DNA of 64,000 nt from Deinococcus peraridilitoris DSM 19664 (GTDB lineage Bacteria > Deinococcota > Deinococci > Deinococcales > Deinococcaceae). Shown piece after piece: positions 8,908 to 18,386 of this stretch. Numbering within the stretch: position 1 is the first letter of the stretch; every line of letters begins with the position of its first letter. The stretch is taken from contig NC_019793.1 in NCBI RefSeq assembly GCF_000317835.1, forward strand, positions 3,512,001 through 3,576,000, given 5' to 3'. The translations under genes and the position numbers were made by a program. The notes below the pieces were generated by a model, which ran no database searches, was not told the DNA's origin, and worked only from the letters and a program-made list of their open reading frames with translations.

Positions 8908-9564
8908 TCAGTTTGGCCGTGATGCCAGCAGATCACCGTAGTGAAGGCGCGCCCGTTCAGCCACGGGCGCGGCCAGCACGCGCCGCAGCAGCTCGGTGGG
9001 CGGTGACTTCTCATACCACAGGTCAAAGACCTCGGTGATCGTCGGGTAAGCCGGTGGTGCGGGCGTTCTGCGCACTTCATCGCCTGCCTGGAGACGGCCG
9101 GACTGCATCACGCGCGCGTAGCAGCCGGGGCGCCGGGCATCACGGAACTTCCTGACAAACGACAAATCGTTCATGCGGGCAGCGAACGTGGCGCAGGGAA
9201 TACGGGGCGCCGTGACTTCCAGCACAACCTCGCCCATCTCGAAGCGGTCGCCTATCCGGACCTCGGTCTCACCGAACGTCGACAGGGTCAGATTCTCGCC
9301 GAACACTCCGGCCTGCAGAGGTTCGTCCTGTCCGTGCTCCAGCAGGCGCTGGGTCCACCAGTCGTAATCCTGCGCGGTGTACAGGTAGACCGCCTGGTCC
9401 GGTCCACCGTGGTGCTTGGTGTTCGCCACGTGGTCTCCCTGTACCCCCAGCGGGCCGATGGCCTGCAGGCCCGCCGCAGGCACTTTCCAGATGCCACTTA
9501 CCACATCCTCGGCGCCGATTCTGACCACCCGGGGTTGACCGACGTTCACAGAGACGACTCGCAT
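8908..9564 (-). CDS. MOSC domain protein, YiiM-like
   Basis: 218 residues. N-terminal MOSC beta-barrel (GVQGDHVANTKHHGGPDQAVYLY, then the metal- or sulfur-handling Cys in APRIPCATFA), followed by a short C-terminal three-helix extension (from about 160) as in YiiM, which detoxifies N-hydroxylated purines with a molybdenum cofactor. TACAAT lies five bases before the ATG, suggesting a leaderless message. Exact substrate unknown. Confidence 0.88.
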   Translation of the reverse strand: MRVVSVNVGQPRVVRIGAEDVVSGIWKVPAAGLQAIGPLGVQGDHVANTKHHGGPDQAVYLYTAQDYDWWTQRLLEHGQDEPLQAGVFGENLTLSTFGETEVRIGDRFEMGEVVLEVTAPRIPCATFAARMNDLSFVRKFRDARRPGCYARVMQSGRLQAGDEVRRTPAPPAYPTITEVFDLWYEKSPPTELLRRVLAAPVAERARLHYGDLLASRPN

Positions 9565-9831
9565 GCCCCATTGTATGGGCGTGGGTCGCCGCCCGCAGGC
9601 GGGCGGCGAGAACGGCTACCGGCGCCAGAGGGCGGCCCTGGACAGGCGAACTGACCCCGATTTGCGTTCACTGGACACTTTTGCCATAATGACGTTACCG
9701 CGGGTGCGGCGCCCACGAGAGCGCCCCCGAAGAACAATCAGGTGAACTGAGACTCCGGTCTGCGCATGTTTCTTCACGCTTTGCGCCTTCTCGCCTGCTG
9801 CCACCGCGGATTTCAACACAGAGGTATTTTT

Positions 9832-11313
9832 TTGACGCTCGCTCAGTACAAAAAAGAATGGTTCGGTAACATCCGCGGAGATTTCCTCGCCGGGCTGGTC
9901 GTCGCGCTCGCGCTGATTCCTGAAGCCATTGCCTTTTCCATCATCGCCGGAGTAGACCCCAAAGTGGGTCTCTATGCCAGCTTCAGCATCGCCGTCATCA
10001 CCGCCTTTATCGGTGGACGACCTGGCATGATCAGCGCCGCAACCGGCGCCATGGCTTTGTTGATGATCGATCTGGTGAAAGATCACGGCTTGCCTTACCT
10101 GTTCGCTGCCACCGTCCTCACCGGTTTCATTCAGATTTTGTTCGGCTGGGCGAAACTCGCCCGCTACCTCAAGTTCGTGCCGAGAAGCGTCATGACCGGC
10201 TTCGTCAACGCGCTTGCCATCCTGATCTTCCTGGCCCAGCTGCCGCAGTTCGTGGGCGCGAACTGGCAGATGTACGCCATGGTTGCCGCCGGGCTGGCGA
10301 TCATCTACCTGCTGCCGAAAATCATTCCGGCCGTTCCGAGCGCCCTGGTCGCCATCGTGGCGCTCACGGCCGTGGCGATCTTCACCGGCGCCAACGTCCG
10401 TACGGTCGGCGATATGGGAGAACTCCCGAGCACGCTGCCATTTTTCGCCTTGCCACAAGTGCCATTCACGCTGGAAACCCTGATGATCATCGCGCCCGTC
10501 GCCTTTACCCTCGCGATCGTCGGACTGCTGGAATCCTTGCTGACCGCACAGATCGTGGATGACCTGACGCTCAGCACCAGCGACAAGAACCAGGAATCCA
10601 ACGCGCAGGGTGTGGCCAACATTGCCACGGGCTTTCTGGGAGGGATGGCGGGCTGCGCGATGATCGGGCAGAGCGTCATCAACGTCACCAGCGGTGGACG
10701 CGGAAGACTTTCGGCGTTCACGGCCGGGGTGGTGCTGCTGATCCTGATTCTGGTGCTGCAACCACTGGTCATTCAGATTCCGATGGCGGCCCTGGTGGCG
10801 GTGATGTTTGTGGTGGCCATCAGTACCTTCGACTGGAGCAGCTTCAAGTCACTCAGGACCTTTCCGAAAAGCGAGAGCATCGTGATGGTGTCAACGGTGG
10901 CCGCCACGGTCATCACGCACGACCTGTCGATCGGGGTACTGGTGGGCGTGGTGCTGAGCGCCATCTTCTTCGCCCGCAAGGTCTCACAGCTGTCGAGCGT
11001 CACCAGCGAGCTGAGCCCCGACGGACGCACGCGCACCTACCACGTGCTGGGGCAGATGTTCTTCGTGAGTTCGCATGAATTCGTGCATTCGTTCGACGTG
11101 CAGGAGAACATTGACAAAGCCGTGATCGATCTGACGCACGCGCACTTGTGGGACGGCAGCGCGGTTGGTGCCATTGACAAGGTGGCCCTGAATTTCATGC
11201 GGCAGGGAGTGAAGGTGGAACTGGTCGGCCTGAACGAGGCCAGCTCCACCCTCATTGACCGAATCGCCGTGCACGATAAACTGGGTGCGCTCGGGCGGAC
11301 ACCGGGCCACTGA
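9832..11313 (+). CDS. SulP family anion transporter with STAS domain
   Basis: Inner-membrane sulfate or bicarbonate-type permease. 493 residues from the TTG at 9832, chosen because GAGG lies seven bases upstream and the conserved SulP N-terminus ([30 protein letters not shown]) starts there. About a dozen hydrophobic segments are followed by a C-terminal STAS domain (about 410-490, [19 protein letters not shown]). The frame is open for 22 codons upstream to an ATG at 9766; that stretch could be a leader or a longer N-terminus. Transported ion cannot be told from sequence. Confidence 0.9.
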   Translation: MTLAQYKKEWFGNIRGDFLAGLVVALALIPEAIAFSIIAGVDPKVGLYASFSIAVITAFIGGRPGMISAATGAMALLMIDLVKDHGLPYLFAATVLTGFIQILFGWAKLARYLKFVPRSVMTGFVNALAILIFLAQLPQFVGANWQMYAMVAAGLAIIYLLPKIIPAVPSALVAIVALTAVAIFTGANVRTVGDMGELPSTLPFFALPQVPFTLETLMIIAPVAFTLAIVGLLESLLTAQIVDDLTLSTSDKNQESNAQGVANIATGFLGGMAGCAMIGQSVINVTSGGRGRLSAFTAGVVLLILILVLQPLVIQIPMAALVAVMFVVAISTFDWSSFKSLRTFPKSESIVMVSTVAATVITHDLSIGVLVGVVLSAIFFARKVSQLSSVTSELSPDGRTRTYHVLGQMFFVSSHEFVHSFDVQENIDKAVIDLTHAHLWDGSAVGAIDKVALNFMRQGVKVELVGLNEASSTLIDRIAVHDKLGALGRTPGH

Positions 11314-11322
11314 CCCGCCGGG

Positions 11323-11364
11323 AAAGCGCGGCAGGCCGATAAGGCCTGCCCGCGCTTTCGTTTT
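11323..11364 (+). terminator. Intrinsic terminator after the SulP gene
   Basis: A long GC-rich stem of about 15 bp with one bulged C, then CGTTTT. Confidence 0.8.
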
Positions 11365-11475
11365 GCCGTGCCAACTTTGAATTCTGTGGCGAAGGAGTGG
11401 CCTTGTGTTCCCCGACCGTGAAGCCGAGTCGGCAGCTTCTCATCCGATTTCGCCGTGGTTCGCCCGCAAGAATCA

Positions 11476-11542
11476 TCACATGTGAATAATTTAAGGGCGC
11501 TTTAAGATGTGAGTAAGACATACTTCATCAAAGCGTCATACT
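11476..11542 (+). promoter_or_regulatory. Promoter and candidate response-regulator site upstream of the lipoprotein gene
   Basis: TTTAAG occurs twice, at 11490-11495 and 11501-11506, an 11-bp direct repeat of the kind bound by OmpR/PhoB-family regulators. It is followed by a weak AAGACA / CATACT pair (11515 and 11537, 16-bp spacer). A perfect 10-bp palindrome made of TCACA and TGTGA halves lies at 11476-11485. Inference only. Confidence 0.35.
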
Positions 11543-11585
11543 CGCGCAGTTCGGGCGGAGTGACGGACATGAGGAGAACCACCCC

Positions 11586-13853
11586 ATGCACCTCAACAAG
11601 TTCATCACCCTGGCTTCCCTGACCCTGCTGAGTGTCCTGACCGGTTGTGGTGGTAGCCCGCAAGCGCCGAGTACAACGGGCTACGACACCCAGGAGTTTC
11701 TGCTGCCACTCGTCTCGCCGAACCTTCGGCCCCTCACGATCACCAGGACGTCGGTTAGCGCGGCAGACGGTGACTCGCTGCCTTCATTCACGACGGACGG
11801 TGACCTCGGTACTTACTGGACAGCCCAGGAGGCCGGGGCGTGGATTCGCTTCGACCTTGGCGCAGAGACGCAGCTTGACGGTCTCGAACTGGCCTTTTTC
11901 GACGCAAACCTGCGGACGACACGCTTCAGTGTCGAGGTCAGCTTGGATGGAGTGGCGTTCACAAAGGTGCTTGAGGCCGAGTCGGGCCGTACCAGCACGA
12001 GCCTTCAGTACTTCGGCTTTTCGCCGGTCCAGACGCGGTATGTCCGGGTGGTGAGCCAGGACGCCCGCATCTCGCTGGCCGAGGCCGCTTTCAAAGAAAG
12101 CACGCCGATCGCCGCCGTGAGCGTGCGATCCAGCAGTGCCCGCGCAGGGTTCGGACCGCAGGCCTCTGTGGACCGCGATCCGCGGACGCATTGGGCCGCA
12201 TCAGGGCGTGGTGAGTGGATTCGTTACGATCTCGGGGCCAGCAAACGTCTGAGTGGCATCGGCGTGGCATTCCACCGGGGAGATGTGCGGCAGGCAACGT
12301 TTGACATTGCAGTGAGCGATGATGGTCAAACCTTCAGAAACGTTGCGTCGGGCCTGAAGTCCAGCGGCTCGACTTTGCAGATCGAGCCATTTCTGTTCGG
12401 TTCGCATCAGGCGCGGTTCGTACGCGTCACGAACTCCGGTAACTCGGAGAACGCGGACGTGACGCTGGCGGAAGTTTCCTTTCTGCCAGTGGTACTGCTT
12501 CCGGACCGTGCGCCGCTGGCACCCGCAAACCCGCCCACCGAACCGGCTCCCCCCAGTGACCCGGCTCCTCCGCCCACCGAACTACCGCCGTCACCCGTCG
12601 TGCCCGCCCCGCCCCCGTCGCCCGTCACCCCGTACAGCAAGACGTACTATCTGGACTGTTCCTCGGGCAGCGATTCCTTTGACGGCACCAGCGAAATGAC
12701 CGCCTGGAAAAGTCTCGCCAAAGCCAACACGGCTGCCCTGAATCCGGGCGAAGCCTTGCTGCTCAAGAGAAATTGCCGCTGGGACGGTCAGCTGAGCGCC
12801 CGCTGGAACGGCACTGCGTCGGCACCCGTTACCATCGGCGCGTACGGGACAGGAGAGTTGCCTCGTATACGCACCACCGGAACACAGGAAGTGGCCATTG
12901 CCATCAGTGGTACCCATCAGGTTCTGGAGTACCTTGAGCCGGAAGTGGGAAACCGCCCCACCTCGTGGCTTGCCAAAAACCCTTCCTACGGCGGCACCGT
13001 GAAGTGCCCCACGCAAGCGCAGGGCTGGCGGGTCGGTTTCGCGTTGCGAAACAGCGACAACGTCGTGCAGCATTCGCGGGCAAGCGGCTTCACTGCCGCC
13101 ATCCACTTCAGTGCCGGAACCAGGAACAAGGCGCTTTACAACACCCTCACCAACAACGACGTCATCAGCACCAACACGCCCGCGGCCCTTAAGTACGACG
13201 ACGATTCCGGAGCCTGGGGGGTGCTGGTCAACGCACACGGTAACGAGATCGCCTATAACACGTTTTCCGGCAATCTCGCCTGCAGCGAGGACTACGCGAT
13301 CGAGGGTGCCAGCGTCGAGGTCTACAAAGGCAGCCAGAATTACGTGCACCACAACCAGTCCATCCGGGACACGACCTTTACCGAGCTGGGAGGAACCAGT
13401 ACCGAGGCGGCCCGGCACAACATCTTCGAGCGCAATTTGTATGTCGGGCACTCGCTGGGCGGTGAGTTTCTGGTGCTGCGAGGCAGCCAGAGCAAATGGG
13501 GTGACAATCTCGGCACGAAAGCCATTGGCAACACCGCTGTGAACGTCAAGGTCGGGGTCTCCTGCGGAGAAGGCTGCGACGCCAGCGTGCTGGAACTTCG
13601 CCAGAACGTCCTGCAAGGACGCAGTGACGCGGGTAAAAGCCTCGTGTGGACCGACGGTGTGATCGGTGAGAGCGAAAACGTCTTCTGGCCTAATGGCAGC
13701 GCCGACGTGGTGATCGCCGGGCGGCGTGGTACGAGCGCGATTTCGAGCACTTCACGTCTGGCCGATCCACAGTTTGTCGATGTCCAAACGGACAATTACC
13801 GTCGTCAACCCGGAGCGCCCGTTCCCGTCGCGGGGTTTTTCCCGATGCTGTAA
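11586..13853 (+). CDS. Lipoprotein with two discoidin domains, Pro-rich linker and right-handed beta-helix
   Basis: 755 residues. The lipobox LTGC ends at about residue 21, so it is membrane-anchored. Residues about 50-175 and 180-300 are two F5/8 type C (discoidin) modules (WTAQEAGAWIRFDLG, WAASGRGEWIRYDLG), usually carbohydrate-binding. A Pro-rich linker (about 308-345) leads to a C-terminal parallel beta-helix of the pectate-lyase/polysaccharide-modifying type (YYLDCSSGSDSFDGT opening, many NxxxxN coils). A good AGGAG precedes the ATG. It probably binds or cleaves a surface polysaccharide; no lyase catalytic site could be confirmed. Confidence 0.88.
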   Translation: MHLNKFITLASLTLLSVLTGCGGSPQAPSTTGYDTQEFLLPLVSPNLRPLTITRTSVSAADGDSLPSFTTDGDLGTYWTAQEAGAWIRFDLGAETQLDGLELAFFDANLRTTRFSVEVSLDGVAFTKVLEAESGRTSTSLQYFGFSPVQTRYVRVVSQDARISLAEAAFKESTPIAAVSVRSSSARAGFGPQASVDRDPRTHWAASGRGEWIRYDLGASKRLSGIGVAFHRGDVRQATFDIAVSDDGQTFRNVASGLKSSGSTLQIEPFLFGSHQARFVRVTNSGNSENADVTLAEVSFLPVVLLPDRAPLAPANPPTEPAPPSDPAPPPTELPPSPVVPAPPPSPVTPYSKTYYLDCSSGSDSFDGTSEMTAWKSLAKANTAALNPGEALLLKRNCRWDGQLSARWNGTASAPVTIGAYGTGELPRIRTTGTQEVAIAISGTHQVLEYLEPEVGNRPTSWLAKNPSYGGTVKCPTQAQGWRVGFALRNSDNVVQHSRASGFTAAIHFSAGTRNKALYNTLTNNDVISTNTPAALKYDDDSGAWGVLVNAHGNEIAYNTFSGNLACSEDYAIEGASVEVYKGSQNYVHHNQSIRDTTFTELGGTSTEAARHNIFERNLYVGHSLGGEFLVLRGSQSKWGDNLGTKAIGNTAVNVKVGVSCGEGCDASVLELRQNVLQGRSDAGKSLVWTDGVIGESENVFWPNGSADVVIAGRRGTSAISSTSRLADPQFVDVQTDNYRRQPGAPVPVAGFFPML

Positions 13854-13930
13854 CCGTGCAGGCGAGCGGCTGCAGACGGTCTCGCACAGCGCTCGAGAAG
13901 GCTCTTCAGGAATGACCGGGATTTCGTAGT

Positions 13931-14605
13931 TCACGCAAAAACACGGATGTGTACATCGGGGAATTCGGCTGACAGCTCCCGCGCCAGCTGCTGCAGTCCC
14001 CACCGCTCGCTGCGTTTGTGGCCCAGCGCGAGAATGCCCATCCCGAGTGCTTCGGCCCGTTGCCGGGCACCCCCACGAAACTGTCCCGTGACATACACCC
14101 TGACGCCCCGGTCATGGGCGGCACTCAGTAAAGCGGGCCGCATGGCGTTCACGAGCGCCACGCTGCCCGCCCGTTCGTGCAACACCGAAGTTGGGGGCAG
14201 TGCCTCATCCCATCCTCCGAAGCTTTCCAGGGCCGACGCAAGCAGTCCATCCCAGCCCTCGCTCGGCGCGGCTGCCCTCAGACCGAGGATTCGTCCGCCC
14301 ACCACAAAGGGCTGAACGTCTGTCCAACCCAGATGCGAAGCGAGCGACCAGTTCTCCCCAGTGGTGAGATACCGGTCGAAACCCGCATGAGACGCCAGTA
14401 CGCCTGCGCCCTCACACAAGCTGCCCACATCAAATGGGCGATGCAGGAAGAGCGCGTCCACGCCGCAACCCGACGGGACGTCAGCCGCTTCTAGCGCCAG
14501 GCCCAGCGTCGCTATCTGCTCGCGACCGGTCCGGTACAAGACGGGTACTTCCTCGGGTCCAAGACGTCGTTGTATCCACGCCGCAAGCACACCGAGCCTC
14601 GTCAT
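13931..14605 (-). CDS. NIF3-like dinuclear metal-centre protein
   Basis: 224 residues. The motif DALFLHRPFD supplies the first metal-ligand region, GFDRYLTTGEN the second, and GHKRSERWGLQQLA the C-terminal region typical of NIF3/YbgI proteins. Members are hexameric with two metals per subunit; their reaction is unsettled (GTP cyclohydrolase 1 type 2 is an annotation often attached). TAGCCT ends six bases before the ATG (leaderless). Somewhat divergent and short, so the family call is moderately firm. Confidence 0.75.
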   Translation of the reverse strand: MTRLGVLAAWIQRRLGPEEVPVLYRTGREQIATLGLALEAADVPSGCGVDALFLHRPFDVGSLCEGAGVLASHAGFDRYLTTGENWSLASHLGWTDVQPFVVGGRILGLRAAAPSEGWDGLLASALESFGGWDEALPPTSVLHERAGSVALVNAMRPALLSAAHDRGVRVYVTGQFRGGARQRAEALGMGILALGHKRSERWGLQQLARELSAEFPDVHIRVFA

Positions 14606-14611
14606 GGCCTC

Positions 14612-14617
14612 AGGCTA
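14612..14617 (-). promoter_or_regulatory. Leaderless -10 box of the NIF3-like gene
   Basis: TAGCCT on the minus strand, six bases before the ATG at 14605. Confidence 0.5.
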
Positions 14618-14630
14618 CCTCGGCGCCCGC

Positions 14631-14659
14631 TTGACCGAAGCCGGCGCGGTCGCTACCAT
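14631..14659 (+). promoter_or_regulatory. tRNA promoter
   Basis: TTGACC at 14631-14636 and TACCAT at 14654-14659 with a 17-bp spacer, about 33 bp before the mature tRNA 5' end. Confidence 0.65.
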
Positions 14660-14691
14660 GCTGAGGCTGAGGCGCCTTCGGGCGTACGATC

Positions 14692-14767
<76 letters not shown>

Positions 14768-14803
14768 TAAGAATCCCGTCCTGGATGGGATTCTTACTTT
14801 TTT
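14768..14803 (+). terminator. tRNA terminator
   Basis: A perfect 10-bp stem (14768-14777 with 14787-14796) followed by a run of T. A second imperfect hairpin follows at about 14805-14830. Confidence 0.85.
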
Positions 14804-14941
14804 GTGTATTTTTGCCTCGCGGCAGAAATACAGATCTTGCCCGAAGGTTGTCCAAAGCGCACTGGAAGCCCTATGTGTCACGGTCGCCACGGGATGTCGT
14901 CGGAGAAGACTTTGGTGCCCCGCAGTCACCAGCGGGTTTTC

Positions 14942-15835
14942 TCAACCTGCAAAGCGCTGCTGGAGGTCGGCGATGGCGTTTTCCTTGCCCTTGGCCTCCA
15001 CTTCAATCCAGGGAACGTCGAGGTACGCCTGGGGGAACGTTTCGATGAGATCGCTGTGGCGCCGGTCGAGCAGGCCCTCCCTACCGTTCGACAGATGAAC
15101 GATCTGCCACTCTGGATGCGGCCAGGTGCGTTGTGCCTCGCGTACGAAGTGCTTGACCGAGGCGTCGTCGTACGAAGCGACTTTCTCTTTAATGACGTGA
15201 TGATGGGCATCGAAGACGAATGGCACGCCTGTGCGCCTGGCTACCTGCAGTATTTCAGCGGCGCTGTAGATGTGCTCGTCGTTCTCCAGGGCGAGCCGGG
15301 TGCGGACGTTTTCAGGCAGCTCCATGATGCGCGTTCCGAGGGCCTCGCTGCGTCCGCCCTTGCCTCCATGGATCAGGATGATGCTCCAGGCGTTGCGTGG
15401 AAGACCCATCAGGTCGAGGTTTCGGGCATGCTGGCCGAGAATCAGGCGCGAATTTTCCACCACGTTCGGTGAGTCGGAGCTGAGGACCACGAACTGATCA
15501 GGGTGCACGACCACGCGAATGCCGTAGCTCTCGGCGCGCTGTCCAACTTCGGGCAGGATGGCCGACAGCTCGGCCAGGACTTCGGCGCCGATGCCATCAT
15601 CGAGATCGCTCATCGGAAAGAGCTGCGAGGTCATGCGGTACAGGCGAATTCCGCGCTGACGGCAGAAGTCGAGCGCCTTCAGCAGCCGGGCGGTGTTGTC
15701 GTGATACAGATCGCGTAGTTTTTCGCGCCGGGCAGCAGGACTGAGTTTGAGATAGTTGGTGCGCGTTACCGTACGGAAGCGTACTTCTCCCGAGGCAGTC
15801 ACACATACAAGTCCGAAGGCAGGAGAGGCCGACAC
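14942..15835 (-). CDS. uvsE: UV damage endonuclease
   Basis: Nicks DNA 5' to UV photoproducts, the alternative excision pathway to UvrABC. 297 residues, TIM-barrel AP-endonuclease-like fold. Typical UVDE segments: LKALDFCRQRGIRLYRMTSQLFPM, VVVHPDQFVVLSSD, SIILIHGGKGGR, RLALENDEH and FDAHHHVI, giving the expected His/Asp/Glu metal ligands. The GTG start at 15835 has TAGGCT six bases upstream (leaderless). I saw no TTATG/CATAA radiation-response palindrome upstream. Confidence 0.95.
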   Translation of the reverse strand: MSASPAFGLVCVTASGEVRFRTVTRTNYLKLSPAARREKLRDLYHDNTARLLKALDFCRQRGIRLYRMTSQLFPMSDLDDGIGAEVLAELSAILPEVGQRAESYGIRVVVHPDQFVVLSSDSPNVVENSRLILGQHARNLDLMGLPRNAWSIILIHGGKGGRSEALGTRIMELPENVRTRLALENDEHIYSAAEILQVARRTGVPFVFDAHHHVIKEKVASYDDASVKHFVREAQRTWPHPEWQIVHLSNGREGLLDRRHSDLIETFPQAYLDVPWIEVEAKGKENAIADLQQRFAG

Positions 15836-15841
15836 TGATTC

Positions 15842-15847
15842 AGCCTA
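15842..15847 (-). promoter_or_regulatory. Leaderless -10 box of uvsE
   Basis: TAGGCT on the minus strand, six bases before the GTG at 15835. Confidence 0.5.
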
Positions 15848-15978
15848 ACGGGTGGTACCAGGTGTGCGCTGTAGGCACGCCCACTGGTTTTCATATTACT
15901 ATAATGTCTAATTCATTTATCCTTCACTCAACATTTTTCATGTGCGTGAACTTTAAAAAGCATTAACATGGAGACACG

Positions 15979-16638
15979 TTGAAAGCCTTCATCTTATTAC
16001 TGTGCCTACTCTCAATGAGCGCTGCTGGGGCGCAGGCTCGTTACATTCTGAGCGTTTCTCCAGGTGACGCCGAGGTTCGCGTGGTTATCGGGCAGAAGTT
16101 GATGCGTTTTTCCGCTGGAAAACCTGAAGTGAGAACCATCAATGACTTGCTGCTGCAGGGAAGCAACCCGGTGCGCATTGGTTGGAGCAACGTGCGGCAG
16201 GGAGCGGAGGTTGCAGTCAGCCGGATCTCTGACGCCGGATCTCCGGAACTGCTGTTTCGCTACCGAATCGACGGGGTACTCCGGCCGACCAGTGGCGTGC
16301 TGTCCGTGGCCATCGTTCGTGACGATCCACCGCTGGAGGCGCGCAACGCATCTGCCGAGGGGCTGCTGCGACTGAGCACCCTGGTGGCGCGCGGGCTGAT
16401 ACAGCTGACGCTGAACGGGCGACCGCTTGGCGATTATGCCAGCCTGGAAAAACGTGACATCTCCTCGTACCTGCACAAGGGGCGCAACACCCTCAAGGTC
16501 GTTTGGAGCAAGGACTTCGGAAGCAGCATTCCCAGCGCCGAGATTCGTCTGACCGCAGGTGAAGAGCTGCTGGCCCGCTGGGCTGGCCCACGCCTCTGGT
16601 CCTTGAGCGGCACTGATTACGTCAATTTTTGGTACTGA
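15979..16638 (+). CDS. Secreted hypothetical beta-rich protein
   Basis: 219 residues with a cleavable signal peptide (hydrophobic 3-12, AGA-QA at about 17-20). The TTG start is supported by GGAG five bases upstream. The rest is beta-rich, with alternating hydrophobic positions and no cysteines in the mature part, and contains a jelly-roll-like phrase (ISSYLHKGRNTLKVVW) seen in carbohydrate-binding or galactose-binding-like folds. Upstream is an AT-rich stretch with a perfect TATAAT at 15900-15905 but no clear -35. Function unknown. Confidence 0.7.
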   Translation: MKAFILLLCLLSMSAAGAQARYILSVSPGDAEVRVVIGQKLMRFSAGKPEVRTINDLLLQGSNPVRIGWSNVRQGAEVAVSRISDAGSPELLFRYRIDGVLRPTSGVLSVAIVRDDPPLEARNASAEGLLRLSTLVARGLIQLTLNGRPLGDYASLEKRDISSYLHKGRNTLKVVWSKDFGSSIPSAEIRLTAGEELLARWAGPRLWSLSGTDYVNFWY

Positions 16639-16724
16639 CGTTCGGCACATATCGCGGGCCTGCCGAGGGGTGACCCGAAGGGATAAGGTCACCCGAAAGC
16701 GTCACACGAAGTTGCGTTCACTTC

Positions 16725-16755
16725 GGAGCACCTGGGTGCTCTTCTCAGGTGCTCC
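16725..16755 (+). terminator. Hairpin between convergent genes, probable terminator
   Basis: A perfect 10-bp inverted repeat (16725-16734 with 16746-16755). An 8-bp inverted repeat also lies upstream at about 16669-16695. U-runs are weak, so termination is inferred. Confidence 0.45.
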
Positions 16756-16851
16756 TCCATTTCCTCGATTGCCGCAACCTCGTGGCTGAGTACACTCACT
16801 TCGTTCGGCGTTGAGGTCTTTGCTTCGCTCGGGCGTCAAAGCAACTCGGTA

Positions 16852-18243
16852 TCAGAGGCCCGCTTCCCACGGACCGCGCAGCGTTTCATAAGCCGCGGCC
16901 ATGGAAAGCAGGCGTGGCTCGGCCCAGGCGGGTCCCGTCAGGGTCAGGGCGAGCGGTGTGCCCTCTACCACACCGACCGGCACACATACGCTGGGAAAGC
17001 CTGCCTTGGCCCCGACATGCGACGCGCCCGCGCCAGGTGACAGCCACGCATCGAGGGACAGACCAGAAAACAGCGCGCTCAGCCCACGGTCGCGGGCCAG
17101 CTCCAGATCGCGGGCCCGCGCACGCAGGTAGGCCCCTTCCCGCAAGGTCCCCGAAGTCGCCTCTGCTGCCAGCAGGAGCAGTTGACCATACGGCATGTGT
17201 CCCTCCGCCTCATTTTGCGAAATGACCTCACGCAGACTACGCGGGCCGTTCCTGACGCCTCCAAGATAGGCATTGAGGTCGCGTTTGAATTCATAGACCA
17301 GTACCTCGAGACCACCGTGTTGCAGTTCGTCCCAGGTGCTCAGGTCGGAGTCTTCGACGATCACGGCGCCCGCTTGCCGCAAGACTTCCAACACGTCATC
17401 CAGCGCAGATCGCCGCTCGGGGGTGAGCCTGTCCCAGGCTTTGCGCGCTACACCCAGGCGGGCGCCCGCCAGCGCATCAGGCGAAAAATCCGGCTCGAAG
17501 GGTGGCGCCGCGTGCGTTGCCTGGTCGTGAGAATCCTGCGCGCTCATGGCGGAGAGCAGCAATGCGGCGTCGCGAACCGTGCGTGACAGCGGCCCGGCCG
17601 TATCCTGGCTCGAGGCGATCGGAATGATTCCACCCCGCGAAACGCGGCCGACCGTCGGCTTGAGCCCCACCACCCCGTTGCTCGATGCTGGTGAGAGAAT
17701 TGACCCGGACGTTTCGGTGCCGACAGCAATCGGTGCCAGACGCGCCGCAACGGCCGCACCACTTCCTGAGGAGCTGCCTCCCACGTCAGCGCCATCTTTC
17801 CAGGGATTACGCACCTGTCCGCCGAGCGACGAGAAGCCGTTGGGCATACCGAACGTCGTGAAGTTGGCCCATTCGGTCATGTTGGCCTTGCCCAGCACAA
17901 TCGCACCGGCGGCGCGCAGCTGCGCCACCAGCGGTGCGTCACGCTCGGCGCGGTGCGCGCGCAGATTCCAGGCTCCGGCGGTCGTGTGCAGTTCACCTTC
18001 CGTATCGATGTTGTCCTTGAGCAGCACGGGCAGGCCGTGCAAAAGTCCGGTCGGATTCTGCTGGTCGAGCTGTCTCGCGAACTCCAGGGCACGTGGATTG
18101 ATTTCGCGTACGGCGTTGACGTTGGGATTGTGCTCCTCGATCCGGCGCAGGTAGAGCTCGGTCACTTCGAGCGCACTCACCTCACGGCGGCGCAGGGCGG
18201 CCACCAGGTCGGTGGCGTCGAGGTTCAGCAGATTGTCGGCCAT
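16852..18243 (-). CDS. Amidase signature family hydrolase
   Basis: 463 residues. The Ser-cisSer-Lys triad is visible: Lys in LLKDNIDT (about residue 78), cis-Ser in [13 protein letters not shown] and the nucleophile Ser in [12 protein letters not shown]. The family hydrolyses amides, including Glu-tRNA(Gln) in GatA, but no GatB/GatC genes are adjacent and the sequence resembles the stand-alone peptide- or aryl-amide branch. The start at 18243 is favoured by the conserved N-terminus and by TATCAT nine bases upstream. Confidence 0.9.
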   Translation of the reverse strand: MADNLLNLDATDLVAALRRREVSALEVTELYLRRIEEHNPNVNAVREINPRALEFARQLDQQNPTGLLHGLPVLLKDNIDTEGELHTTAGAWNLRAHRAERDAPLVAQLRAAGAIVLGKANMTEWANFTTFGMPNGFSSLGGQVRNPWKDGADVGGSSSGSGAAVAARLAPIAVGTETSGSILSPASSNGVVGLKPTVGRVSRGGIIPIASSQDTAGPLSRTVRDAALLLSAMSAQDSHDQATHAAPPFEPDFSPDALAGARLGVARKAWDRLTPERRSALDDVLEVLRQAGAVIVEDSDLSTWDELQHGGLEVLVYEFKRDLNAYLGGVRNGPRSLREVISQNEAEGHMPYGQLLLLAAEATSGTLREGAYLRARARDLELARDRGLSALFSGLSLDAWLSPGAGASHVGAKAGFPSVCVPVGVVEGTPLALTLTGPAWAEPRLLSMAAAYETLRGPWEAGL

Positions 18244-18386
18244 GTCGGCTGCATGATAGTGCAAAAGGCAACGCGCACCCCATCTGGGGTCCGTTTCGCT
18301 TCAACAGTCCGGTCGCCGGATCGGCACACCGTGCCGAACATCCGTTCTTGCCTTGCGTTCGGCGGGCGCGTAGGCTTTGGGGCATA

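Noticed and set aside
12520..12640. Short repeated Pro/Pro-Thr codons that look like tandem DNA repeats
   Set aside because: They encode the Pro-rich linker of the lipoprotein; no CRISPR-like spacing, and no CRISPR array was seen anywhere in the window.
12591..13616. 341-codon open frame on - opposite the discoidin/beta-helix lipoprotein
   Set aside because: Shadow of the real coding frame; no start signal, no recognisable domain.
15836..15978. Possible radiation/desiccation response motif upstream of uvsE
   Set aside because: No TTATG...CATAA palindrome is present; only a leaderless -10 box and an unrelated TATAAT on the other strand.
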